Of a stretch of 5,161 nucleotides of DNA, positions 1-4,363 are shown piece after piece. The notes below the pieces were generated by a model, which worked only from the letters and a program-made list of their open reading frames with translations, had not been told where the DNA came from and did no database searches. Location of the stretch: the NCBI GenBank assembly GCA_022793975.1, contig JAAWDW010000062.1:1-5161 (forward strand). Reading direction: 5' to 3'. Each line of letters starts with the position of its first letter. Position 1 is the first letter of the stretch. This stretch comes from Bacillota bacterium (GTDB lineage Bacteria; Bacillota; Clostridia; Peptostreptococcales; Anaerovoracaceae). The translations under genes were made by a program, and so were the position numbers.

Positions 1-325
1 CACAGGAAACGGTCTGCGCGATCCTGTATCCGGAGCGCCTGTCTCCGTTATCTCAAAAAGCAAGGCAGAAGAGATAATTAAAGAAATGACAGAAGAGGAA
101 GCGGCAGAAAGGTATTGCGTTATACCATTCCGGGCGGCAGGTACGAAATACGGAGTGATGCAGGGGTTCAGAGCCGACTGTCTTGTTGCGGATACAGGAG
201 AAGAGGAACGTAGGCTAAAGCCTGCGGTAATCGCCGTATATGAGGGTGAATTTGCAGAAAGCAGCGCGGAAGAGCGATTTGATATTTTGCTTAATAAAGA
301 GATTTTGGGAGGGGAACTTATATGA
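1..325 (+). CDS. spoIIGA: Sigma-E processing peptidase SpoIIGA, C-terminal part (5' end outside window)
   Basis: SpoIIGA is the membrane-anchored aspartic-type protease that removes the prosequence of pro-sigma-E at the sporulation septum. Only the last 107 codons are present (frame starting at base 2, stop TGA at 323-325); the family is about 300 residues, so the N-terminal membrane domain lies upstream. The fragment opens with TGNGLRDP. In the family this follows the catalytic Asp (motif D-T/S-G-N), and base 1 is a c, as expected for the third base of GAC. Other family landmarks are IPFRAAGTKYGVMQGFRAD and the ending ILLNKEIL. The stop codon overlaps the start of the downstream sigma factor gene (ATGA), which fits the known spoIIGA-sigE operon, where protease and substrate are co-expressed. 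The identification rests on motif and neighbour together. Confidence 0.93.
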   Translation, partial: TGNGLRDPVSGAPVSVISKSKAEEIIKEMTEEEAAERYCVIPFRAAGTKYGVMQGFRADCLVADTGEEERRLKPAVIAVYEGEFAESSAEERFDILLNKEILGGELI

Positions 326-1032
326 TAAAGATAAAATCTTTGCTTAAAATACTTGAAAACTGGCTCGGAATGCCGGACGTAGAGGAATTTTTTTATATAG
401 GCGGAAGTGACGTTCTTCCTCCGCCGCTTTCGCCAGAAGAAGAAAAAAAGATGCTTGAGGAATTCGATAAAGGAAGTCAGGAGGCGCGCGCAGTCCTCAT
501 TGAGCGCAATCTGCGACTTGTTGTGTACATAGCCAAAAAGTTTGACAGTGCGGGAATAAATGTAGAAGATCTTATATCTATTGGTACGATAGGGCTTATA
601 AAGGCTGTGAATACATTTAATTCCGGCAAAAATATAAAACTTGCGACATACGCTTCACGCTGCATAGAAAATGAAATACTTATGTATCTTAGGAGGAATA
701 ATAAAACAAAAAGTGAGGTTTCGTTTGACGAGCCGCTGAACACAGATTGGGATGGGAATGAACTTTTGCTGTCAGATATACTCGGAACGGAGAGCGATAT
801 AGTATACAGTCATATTGAAGAGGAAGTTAACAAAGACCTTCTGACGTATGCGATGGGCAAATTGAATGCCAGAGAAAAACAGCTTATGGAAATGCGTTTC
901 GGACTTGTGAACGGCAAAGAAATGACGCAGAAAGAAGTGGCTGACCGTATGGGAATATCACAGTCGTATATATCGAGGCTTGAAAAGAAAATAATCAGCA
1001 GACTTCAGCGCGAAATACGAAGATTAGGATAA
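322..1032 (+). CDS. sigE: RNA polymerase sporulation sigma factor SigE (pro-sigma-E)
   Basis: Sigma-E directs early mother-cell transcription in sporulation. The 236-residue product is close to the family length (239 in B. subtilis). The first ~24 residues form a basic/hydrophobic prosequence (MIKIKSLLKILENWLG) followed by EEFFYIGGS (21-29). By comparison with the B. subtilis EVYYIGG site, cleavage by SpoIIGA would fall around F24/Y25. Region 2 is clear: NLRLVVYIAKKF (63-74), DLISIGTIGLIKAVNTFN (83-100), and LATYASRCIENEILMYLRRN (107-126), the last being the -10 recognition helix. The region 4.2 helix-turn-helix is at about 202-222 (TQKEVADRMGISQSYISRLE). The start is supported by GGGAGGGG at 307-314, 7 bp before ATG, and by the ATGA overlap with spoIIGA, which implies translational coupling and no separate promoter. 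Confidence 0.97.
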   Translation: MIKIKSLLKILENWLGMPDVEEFFYIGGSDVLPPPLSPEEEKKMLEEFDKGSQEARAVLIERNLRLVVYIAKKFDSAGINVEDLISIGTIGLIKAVNTFNSGKNIKLATYASRCIENEILMYLRRNNKTKSEVSFDEPLNTDWDGNELLLSDILGTESDIVYSHIEEEVNKDLLTYAMGKLNAREKQLMEMRFGLVNGKEMTQKEVADRMGISQSYISRLEKKIISRLQREIRRLG

Positions 1033-1098
1033 CTGATTCTCAACTCTTGTATATATTTAAACAAATCAGACAGATTTTCACATTGAAAAAAATACCTA

Positions 1099-1128
1099 CT
1101 TTAAACTCAAAGGCGCCGGAATAAAATA
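1099..1128 (+). promoter_or_regulatory. Putative sigma-F/sigma-G promoter of sigG
   Basis: CTTTA (1099-1103), a 15 bp spacer and GAATAAAATA (1119-1128) resemble the sigma-F consensus GywTA-N15-GgnrAnAnTw: four of five positions at -35, and G, A, A, T and w at -10, with the exact spacing. The start of transcription would be near 1135. In B. subtilis sigG is transcribed by sigma-F and later by sigma-G in the forespore, so a promoter here is expected. The match is by eye and degenerate. Some sigG mRNA may also come from readthrough of spoIIGA-sigE. Confidence 0.45.
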
Positions 1129-1132
1129 CTCA

Positions 1133-1163
1133 TCATTTGTACAATATTAAAATATACAAATGA
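1133..1163 (+). promoter_or_regulatory. Inverted repeat in the sigG leader
   Basis: TCATTTGTA (1133-1141) and TACAAATGA (1155-1163) are perfect 9 bp inverted repeats separated by 13 bp. The right arm ends 2 bp before the sigG Shine-Dalgarno (CCGGAGGGG, 1165-1173). In RNA this could be a hairpin next to the ribosome site; in DNA it could be an operator over the start of transcription. I recall that a leader hairpin was reported to dampen B. subtilis sigG translation. Conservation of this one cannot be judged from a single sequence. Confidence 0.55.
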
Positions 1164-1182
1164 GCCGGAGGGGTATGGCATT

Positions 1183-1953
1183 ATGGTAAGCAAAGTGGAA
1201 ATATGCGGTGTAAATACCGCGAAGCTTCCTGTATATAAGGATGCTGAAATGAAAGAGATGATGGAAAAAATAAAAGCGGGGGACAAAGATGTCAAAGATG
1301 AGTTTATCAGGGGCAATCTGAGACTGGTCCTTTCCGTAATACAGCGTTTCGGGAACAGAGGTGAAAATCCCGATGATCTGTTTCAGGTGGGATGTATAGG
1401 ACTTATAAAAGCGATAAACAATTTTGATACATCACACGGCGTTAAGTTTTCCACATACGCAGTACCTATGATAATAGGTGAAGTAAGACGATATCTCAGA
1501 GACAACAACAGTATACGAGTATCGCGGTCGCTGCGCGATACTGCTTATAAGGCGCTTTCGATAAGAGAGCGGATGGGTAGAGAAATGCAGCGTGAGCCGA
1601 GCATTTCGGAAATTGCCACGGAGATGGCAATACCGCGTGAAGATCTCGTGCTGGCGCTTGATGCGATACAAGAGCCTATTTCGCTTTATGAACCGGTGGT
1701 CCACGATGACGGCGATCCGATATATGTAATGGATCAGGTGAAAGATACGAAAAACAGCGACGTACACTGGATAGAGAATATTGCACTTGCAGAGGCAATG
1801 GCCAAGCTTTCGCCGCGTGAACGTCACATACTTGAACTGCGTTTTTTCGAAGGCAAAACGCAGATGGAAGTAGCGGAGGAAATATCTATAAGCCAGGCGC
1901 AGGTATCGAGGCTTGAAAAAAATGCTCTGAAATATATGCGCAAATATGTATGA
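1183..1953 (+). CDS. sigG: RNA polymerase sporulation sigma factor SigG
   Basis: Sigma-G is the late forespore sigma factor. The 256-residue product is close to the B. subtilis length (260). It begins with the diagnostic N-terminus VSKVEICGVNTAKLP. Region 2 contains GNLRLVLSVIQRF (44-56), DDLFQVGCIGLIKAINNFD (64-82) and FSTYAVPMIIGEVRRYLRDN (89-108); region 3 contains SRSLRDTAYKAL and ALDAIQEPISLYEP; the region 4.2 helix-turn-helix is at about 226-246 (TQMEVAEEISISQAQVSRLE). The KVEICGV start and the STYAVPMIIGE motif separate it from sigma-F and sigma-E. The start ATG is preceded by GGAGGGG with 9 bp spacing. It follows sigE, as in bacilli and many clostridia. Activity would be restrained by anti-sigma factors encoded elsewhere. 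One detail: the residue before GNLRLV is Arg43, where B. subtilis has Asn. Confidence 0.97.
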   Translation: MVSKVEICGVNTAKLPVYKDAEMKEMMEKIKAGDKDVKDEFIRGNLRLVLSVIQRFGNRGENPDDLFQVGCIGLIKAINNFDTSHGVKFSTYAVPMIIGEVRRYLRDNNSIRVSRSLRDTAYKALSIRERMGREMQREPSISEIATEMAIPREDLVLALDAIQEPISLYEPVVHDDGDPIYVMDQVKDTKNSDVHWIENIALAEAMAKLSPRERHILELRFFEGKTQMEVAEEISISQAQVSRLEKNALKYMRKYV

Positions 1954-2025
1954 TCTTAAGAAACAGCAAATAACTGCAAAGATATTTTGTAGAATCGTAT
2001 AATAAGAAAAATCAAATGTTTTAAA

Positions 2026-2069
2026 TTGACCCCCTTTGCCGGACATAAATGTTTGGCAAAGGGGGTCAA
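2026..2069. terminator. Strong hairpin between convergent sigG and methyltransferase genes
   Basis: TTGACCCCCTTTGCC (2026-2040) and GGCAAAGGGGGTCAA (2055-2069) form a perfect 15 bp stem. In + strand RNA two G-U pairs (2041/2054, 2042/2053) and ACA/TGT extend it to 20 pairs closed by a TAAA loop; these wobbles become C-A mismatches on the - strand. It lies 72 bp after sigG and 54 bp after the convergent methyltransferase stop, as expected of a shared terminator. Neither side has a clean T-run: A-rich DNA follows on +, and TTTAAAACATTT on -. It may therefore act as an RNA 3'-end stabiliser or processing site rather than a classical intrinsic terminator. Confidence 0.7.
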
Positions 2070-2123
2070 AATGTATAGAAAAAAGAAATATTCAGATGTA
2101 TTCAAATTAACGTTTGAAAAAGA

Positions 2124-3401
2124 CTATCTGATTACGAGCTTATCAATGGTAGGCGAAACTTTGTAAAAATCTCGCAGTGCTTCGTATTCGCGCGCTGCTT
2201 TTTCTCTGCGCTTAGCATCGGCAGTTTCATTTTTTATGATATCTGCGCCAGCATTTTCTTCGTTAGCGCCGTTTGCGATGTCACCGGAGAATTTCGCGCT
2301 TGTGTCTTTAACAGCACGTATCATTATATTGCGCGCTGTATGTTCAAGAGATGTGAATTCGATGAGTGATACTTTGTAGCCTGCTTCTTCGAGTTTGAGG
2401 GCCCGCAGTCCGTCTGTGAGTATTTCGGTAAAACGGTCTTTCAATATACCGTGTTTGAACATAGGCTCGTGAAGAGGGTCGGAAATTTGCTTAAAAAGTT
2501 CATGCTGACAGCAGGGTACGGAAAGTATTACGGGAGCATTCCACGATACGGCGTTTATAAGAGCATAGTCGGTAGCGGTATCGCAGGCGTGAAGTGTAAC
2601 CACCATATCGGCGTAGTCGTTTGTGTAGTCGGCAATATCACCGAGCAGAAATTTGAGTTCGCTGTATCCGAGATCACGCGCTACTTCAGAGCAGAATGCA
2701 ATGACATTTTCTTTGAGGTCAAGTCCGATGATTTCTACATTCCTGCCGTGCAGCACTTTAAGATAGTAATAGAGGGCAAAGGTAAGATATGCTTTGCCGC
2801 AGCCAAAGTCTATGATACGCAAAGGTCTGTCCGTCTCAGGAAGATAAAAGAGCGCATCGTCGACAATTTCAAGATACCTGTTGATTTGACGGTACTTGGC
2901 ATAATGCTTCTTGTATACACGTCCGTCTTTGTCCATAACGCCGAGACGAATGAGAAAATCGCAGGGCACGCCGTCGGGAATGATGCGCTTCTTGTTTCTG
3001 TTGTGTGAAAATCTGTCGGAAGCACAGGCACTGCATTTTTTGACCGAAACCACTTTGTTTTTACGTTCGATAATTTTAGGGTTGTCCGGTCTTGATGCGA
3101 GTATCTGCGTTTCGCCTTCCTCCGTAAAGGCATTTATCTGTTTGAAGTCGCGCACTATGAGGGCTTCAGCAAGTTCGCAGGCTTCGTCAAGACTGATGTT
3201 TTCGTGAATTACTTTGTTGGAATATGTATATTCAGTCTGAAAGACGAAGCTGCCGCCGATTTTTACAGGCCGCATGGTTACTTTTTTATAAGGAAGAGAC
3301 TTTTTCCTGAGGTCACCGAAAACGAGCTTTATAAGCGACGGCTCTCCGCTGCTGTTCAGACTTTTTATTAAATTCTCAATTATTTCTTTTAATTTATCCA
3401 T
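2124..3401 (-). CDS. Class I SAM-dependent methyltransferase, substrate unknown
   Basis: The 425-residue protein has a Rossmann methyltransferase core at about 165-365. Visible motifs are IIDFGCGKAYLTFAL (196-210, the SAM-binding glycine loop), IIGLDLKENVI (224-234, acidic end of strand 2), LGDIADY (253-259), TLHACDTATDYAL (269-281), SVPCCQHEL (294-302) and SLEHTARNIMIRA (351-363). The combination DFGCGK, LHACDTATD and PCC is typical of the Methyltransf_32-like group that includes eukaryotic GSTCD/METTL25 relatives. RNA or protein substrates are possible, but none can be assigned. The ~150-residue N-terminal part carries CSAC (123-126), followed by basic HNRNKKR. A hydrophilic Asp/Glu/Lys-rich linker (about 368-405) separates the core from a short C-terminal tail, DFYKVSPTIDKLVIR. 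No Shine-Dalgarno precedes the ATG, and the upstream amidase stop is in the same frame with no intervening start, so the ATG is favoured despite that. Confidence 0.87.
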   Translation of the reverse strand: MDKLKEIIENLIKSLNSSGEPSLIKLVFGDLRKKSLPYKKVTMRPVKIGGSFVFQTEYTYSNKVIHENISLDEACELAEALIVRDFKQINAFTEEGETQILASRPDNPKIIERKNKVVSVKKCSACASDRFSHNRNKKRIIPDGVPCDFLIRLGVMDKDGRVYKKHYAKYRQINRYLEIVDDALFYLPETDRPLRIIDFGCGKAYLTFALYYYLKVLHGRNVEIIGLDLKENVIAFCSEVARDLGYSELKFLLGDIADYTNDYADMVVTLHACDTATDYALINAVSWNAPVILSVPCCQHELFKQISDPLHEPMFKHGILKDRFTEILTDGLRALKLEEAGYKVSLIEFTSLEHTARNIMIRAVKDTSAKFSGDIANGANEENAGADIIKNETADAKRREKAAREYEALRDFYKVSPTIDKLVIR

Positions 3402-3407
3402 ATGTAC

Positions 3408-3436
3408 AGTATAGCATATTTACTGCGGATTTACAA
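3408..3436 (-). promoter_or_regulatory. Sigma-A-like promoter giving a leaderless methyltransferase mRNA
   Basis: On the - strand, TTGTAA (3436-3431), a 17 bp spacer and TATACT (3413-3408) match the sigma-A consensus at 4/6 and 5/6. With the usual 6-base gap after -10, base +1 is 3401, the A of the methyltransferase ATG. The promoter overlaps the last codons of the amidase gene. No ribosome site is visible between the amidase stop and the ATG. Confidence 0.5.
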
Positions 3437-3965
3437 AAGGTATTCCGAAATATTCGGTGAGCGAAAGTACAAGATTGCGCGCAATTGTATCTATGTTGTC
3501 GGCAATCCAAGTCGCATCCTGATAGTTGTCGTGGTATGCGAGTTCGATAAGTACGGCTGTCGCTCTTGTGCGTCTTAATTCCGCGAGTGTAGTATTTGGA
3601 ATTACGGTCACGAGATTAGGATTCGGGTAAATTGTTTTCAGATTATCCGCAAATATATTGGCAGCGGCTTCTCCGGCTTCGCTGTAAGCATAGTAATATA
3701 CATCCGGACCCATAAGCATTCCGCTTAAGTTTTCCGGAGATGCGTTTGAATGAAGGGCGAGATGAAGGTCATAGTCGCCTGCATTGGACTGAGCTATTAC
3801 CTGTGAAAGACTGTCGTACGGATTGTTTCTTATAAATGAAATTCCGCTTGCCCTAAGATAAGGCACCATAGCGTCAACGACAAGATTCATGTAATATTCT
3901 TCGCTTTCGCCGAGAATTGTTTCGTTAAAATCCTGGACGGACGGACTTAAATATACACTTGGCAT
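3420..3965 (-). CDS. N-acetylmuramoyl-L-alanine amidase-like protein (Amidase_3 type)
   Basis: Amidase_3 enzymes are zinc hydrolases cutting the bond between muramic acid and the stem peptide. I place the start at ATG 3965 (181 residues) because GGGAGG (3978-3973) lies 7 bp upstream; a longer frame from TTG 3980 would translate the ribosome site itself. Landmarks: VYLSPSVQDFN (4-14, in place of the usual DPGHGG), the acidic SEEYYMN (21-27), LHLALHSNAS (67-76, His72 as likely zinc ligand) and TAVLIELAYHDN (136-147, Glu141 as likely catalytic Glu). The canonical first zinc His is not present. Related sequences I recall from gut clostridia also start YLSPS-Q and lack it, so this looks like a subfamily trait. 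There is no signal peptide or wall-binding domain: it may act in the cytoplasm, in a spore or mother cell, or after lysis. Catalytic activity is inferred. The methyltransferase ATG lies 18 bp beyond its stop codon. Confidence 0.82.
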   Translation of the reverse strand: MPSVYLSPSVQDFNETILGESEEYYMNLVVDAMVPYLRASGISFIRNNPYDSLSQVIAQSNAGDYDLHLALHSNASPENLSGMLMGPDVYYYAYSEAGEAAANIFADNLKTIYPNPNLVTVIPNTTLAELRRTRATAVLIELAYHDNYQDATWIADNIDTIARNLVLSLTEYFGIPFVNPQ

Positions 3966-3972
3966 AAGATTT

Positions 3973-3978
3973 CCTCCC
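3973..3978 (-). promoter_or_regulatory. Ribosome binding site that sets the amidase start
   Basis: GGGAGG on the - strand, 7 bases before ATG 3965. It overlaps the alternative TTG start at 3980, which argues against that longer form. Confidence 0.8.
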
Positions 3979-3998
3979 AATAAATGATTATCGGTAAT

Positions 3999-4028
3999 AT
4001 TATATGCAAAATGCGCCTAAGCCGTGAA
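3999..4028 (-). promoter_or_regulatory. Putative amidase promoter
   Basis: TTCACG (4028-4023), an 18 bp spacer and TATAAT (4004-3999) on the - strand: a perfect sigma-A -10 with a weak -35 (4/6). Read one step wider, the -10 is CATATAAT, also close to the sigma-E -10 (CATACAAT), but I see no convincing sigma-E -35 at the right distance. The start would be near 3992, leaving a short leader to ATG 3965. Confidence 0.45.
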
Positions 4029-4031
4029 TGT

Positions 4032-4043
4032 ATGAAATTTCAT
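4032..4043. repeat. Perfect 12 bp palindrome upstream of the amidase promoter
   Basis: ATGAAATTTCAT reads the same on both strands and lies 4 bp upstream of the putative amidase -35. It could be a small operator. AT-rich palindromes of this size also occur by chance. Confidence 0.35.
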
Positions 4044-4055
4044 CGCCGAAACAAT

Positions 4056-4073
4056 ACAGTAAAAACAGTAAAA
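4056..4073. repeat. Two tandem copies of ACAGTAAAA
   Basis: ACAGTAAAA occurs twice head to tail without a gap (4056-4064, 4065-4073), between the divergent amidase and toxin promoters. On the other strand it reads TTTTACTGT twice. It could be a regulator site, though A-rich slippage is a plain alternative. Confidence 0.5.
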
Positions 4074-4098
4074 TTATACATAAAATAACAAAAAGAGG

Positions 4099-4127
4099 TT
4101 GAATGGAAATATTTTGCATGATATAAT
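4099..4127 (+). promoter_or_regulatory. Sigma-A promoter of the small toxin mRNA
   Basis: TTGAAT (4099-4104), exactly 17 bp, and TATAAT (4122-4127), with an extended -10 TG at 4119-4120. This is the best promoter match in the window. The start is predicted at A4134, where the left arm of the inverted repeat begins. The leader to ATG 4195 is then 61 nt. Confidence 0.72.
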
Positions 4128-4167
4128 ATGTACATAGAAAAGAGCTTTCTGATATACGGTGGACGGT

Positions 4168-4189
4168 TTGCTCCCTTAAAAGGGGGTGA
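4168..4189 (+). promoter_or_regulatory. Hairpin masking the toxin ribosome binding site
   Basis: CTCCCT (4171-4176) pairs with AGGGGG (4181-4186) around a TAAA loop (one G-U pair). Wobble pairs 4170/4187 and 4169/4188 and the A-T pair 4168/4189 can extend it. AAGGGGGTGAT (4180-4190) matches the anti-SD-complementary AAGGAGGTGAT at 10 of 11 positions, so an unusually strong ribosome site is locked in a local stem. Confidence 0.75.
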
Positions 4190-4194
4190 TGCGT

Positions 4195-4278
4195 ATGAAC
4201 ATAATGGAGATAATAGCTTTTACAGCTCTGATTCTCGATATTGTATATGTAACATACATAATCACAAAAAAGCAATAA
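4195..4278 (+). CDS. Putative type I toxin: 27-residue one-helix membrane peptide
   Basis: The peptide begins MNIMEIIAFTALIL and ends ITKKQ: a short polar N-terminus, one hydrophobic segment of about 19 residues (5-23) and a basic tail. This is the usual build of Firmicutes type I toxins (the putative holin-like toxin, TxpA/BsrG and Fst groups), which damage or depolarise the cell's own membrane when over-expressed. Support is contextual as well: its own promoter, a near-perfect SD (4180-4190) 8 bp before ATG 4195, an SD-masking hairpin, and a convergent antisense RNA gene over the 3' end. An in-frame ATG at 4189 would add Met-Arg, but it overlaps the SD and is too close to it. Family membership is by resemblance, not by search. 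Alternatives are a small membrane regulator or a chance ORF; the latter is unlikely given the layered signals. Confidence 0.68.
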   Translation: MNIMEIIAFTALILDIVYVTYIITKKQ

Positions 4279-4309
4279 ACCGCCCAAGCGCTGAATTGTG
4301 CGGTTTATT
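4266..4309 (-). terminator. Intrinsic terminator of the antisense RNA, possibly bidirectional
   Basis: AATAAACCGC (4274-4283) and GCGGTTTATT (4300-4309) form a 10 bp perfect stem, with 3 more pairs (CAA/TTG) after one mismatch and an 8-nt loop. On the - strand it is followed by GC and six T (4271-4266), a textbook intrinsic terminator. On the + strand the GC stem is followed by TTTATT, so some toxin mRNA may also end here. The left arm overlaps the toxin stop codon. Confidence 0.82.
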
Positions 4310-4324
4310 AAAACTATCAATCTC

Positions 4325-4357
4325 AGAGCAAACCGTTCATCGGCGGCTCTTTTCTAT
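4325..4357 (+). terminator. Possible distal terminator of the toxin mRNA
   Basis: AGAGC (4325-4329) and GCTCT (4346-4350), with an inner CCG/CGG (4333-4335/4341-4343), form a hairpin followed by TTTCTATATCTTT. If toxin transcripts pass the central hairpin they could end here, giving an mRNA of about 220 nt that carries both inverted-repeat arms. The stem is weak and interrupted. Confidence 0.4.
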
Positions 4358-4363
4358 ATCTTT

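Larger units (their letters stand above)
4134..4357. repeat. Imperfect inverted repeat framing the toxin-antitoxin locus
   Basis: Two blocks are inverted copies. ATAGAAAAGAGC (4134-4145) matches GCTCTTTTCTAT (4346-4357), 12/12. CGGTGGACGGTTTGCTC (4157-4173) pairs with GAGCAAACCGTTCATCG (4326-4342), 17 pairs including two G-U. The blocks are spaced by 11 bp on the left and 3 bp on the right. The outer ends coincide with the starts predicted independently for the toxin mRNA (4134) and the antisense RNA (4357). Confidence 0.85.
4264..4357 (-). ncRNA. Putative antisense antitoxin RNA, about 94 nt
   Basis: A sigma-A-like promoter (4392-4364) would start a - strand RNA at A4357. It reads through the right inverted-repeat arm and ends in a hairpin followed by GCTTTTTT (4273-4266). 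The RNA covers the toxin's last codons (from 4264) and its 3' region, the 3'-overlap arrangement known from TxpA/RatA and BsrG/SR4 of B. subtilis. It would pair with the toxin mRNA to promote decay or block translation; this function is inferred. Its first ~32 nt resemble, rather than complement, the toxin mRNA 5' end. Confidence 0.65.

Noticed and set aside
1975..2003. TATAAT at 1998-2003 as a promoter for a small RNA containing the hairpin
   Set aside because: The -35 at 17 bp is TGCAAA, a poor match; a lone TATAAT in AT-rich DNA is not enough.
1432..2046. 204-codon - strand ORF
   Set aside because: It lies opposite sigG and crosses the hairpin; no recognisable motifs.
2071..2166. 31-codon + strand ORF after the 2026-2069 hairpin, preceded by GGGGG
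   Set aside because: The G run is in the hairpin stem, most of the ORF is antisense to the methyltransferase 3' end, and the peptide has no membrane or other recognisable pattern.
2451..3008. 185-codon + strand ORF
   Set aside because: It is the complement of the methyltransferase core, whose motifs are unmistakable on the - strand.
3420..3980. Amidase start at TTG 3980
   Set aside because: That start would translate the GGGAGG ribosome site; ATG 3965 has ideal spacing from it, and the conserved sequence begins right after this Met.
4000..4320. 106-codon - strand ORF over the amidase upstream region
   Set aside because: It runs through the toxin locus, its terminator and both inner promoters, has no ribosome site and no family-like features; the composition is that of AT-rich intergenic DNA.
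4134..4357. Small transposable element (MITE) bounded by terminal inverted repeats
   Set aside because: No target-site duplication is visible (flanks are atgtac and atcttt), and the repeat ends coincide with predicted transcription starts, which the antisense toxin model explains better.
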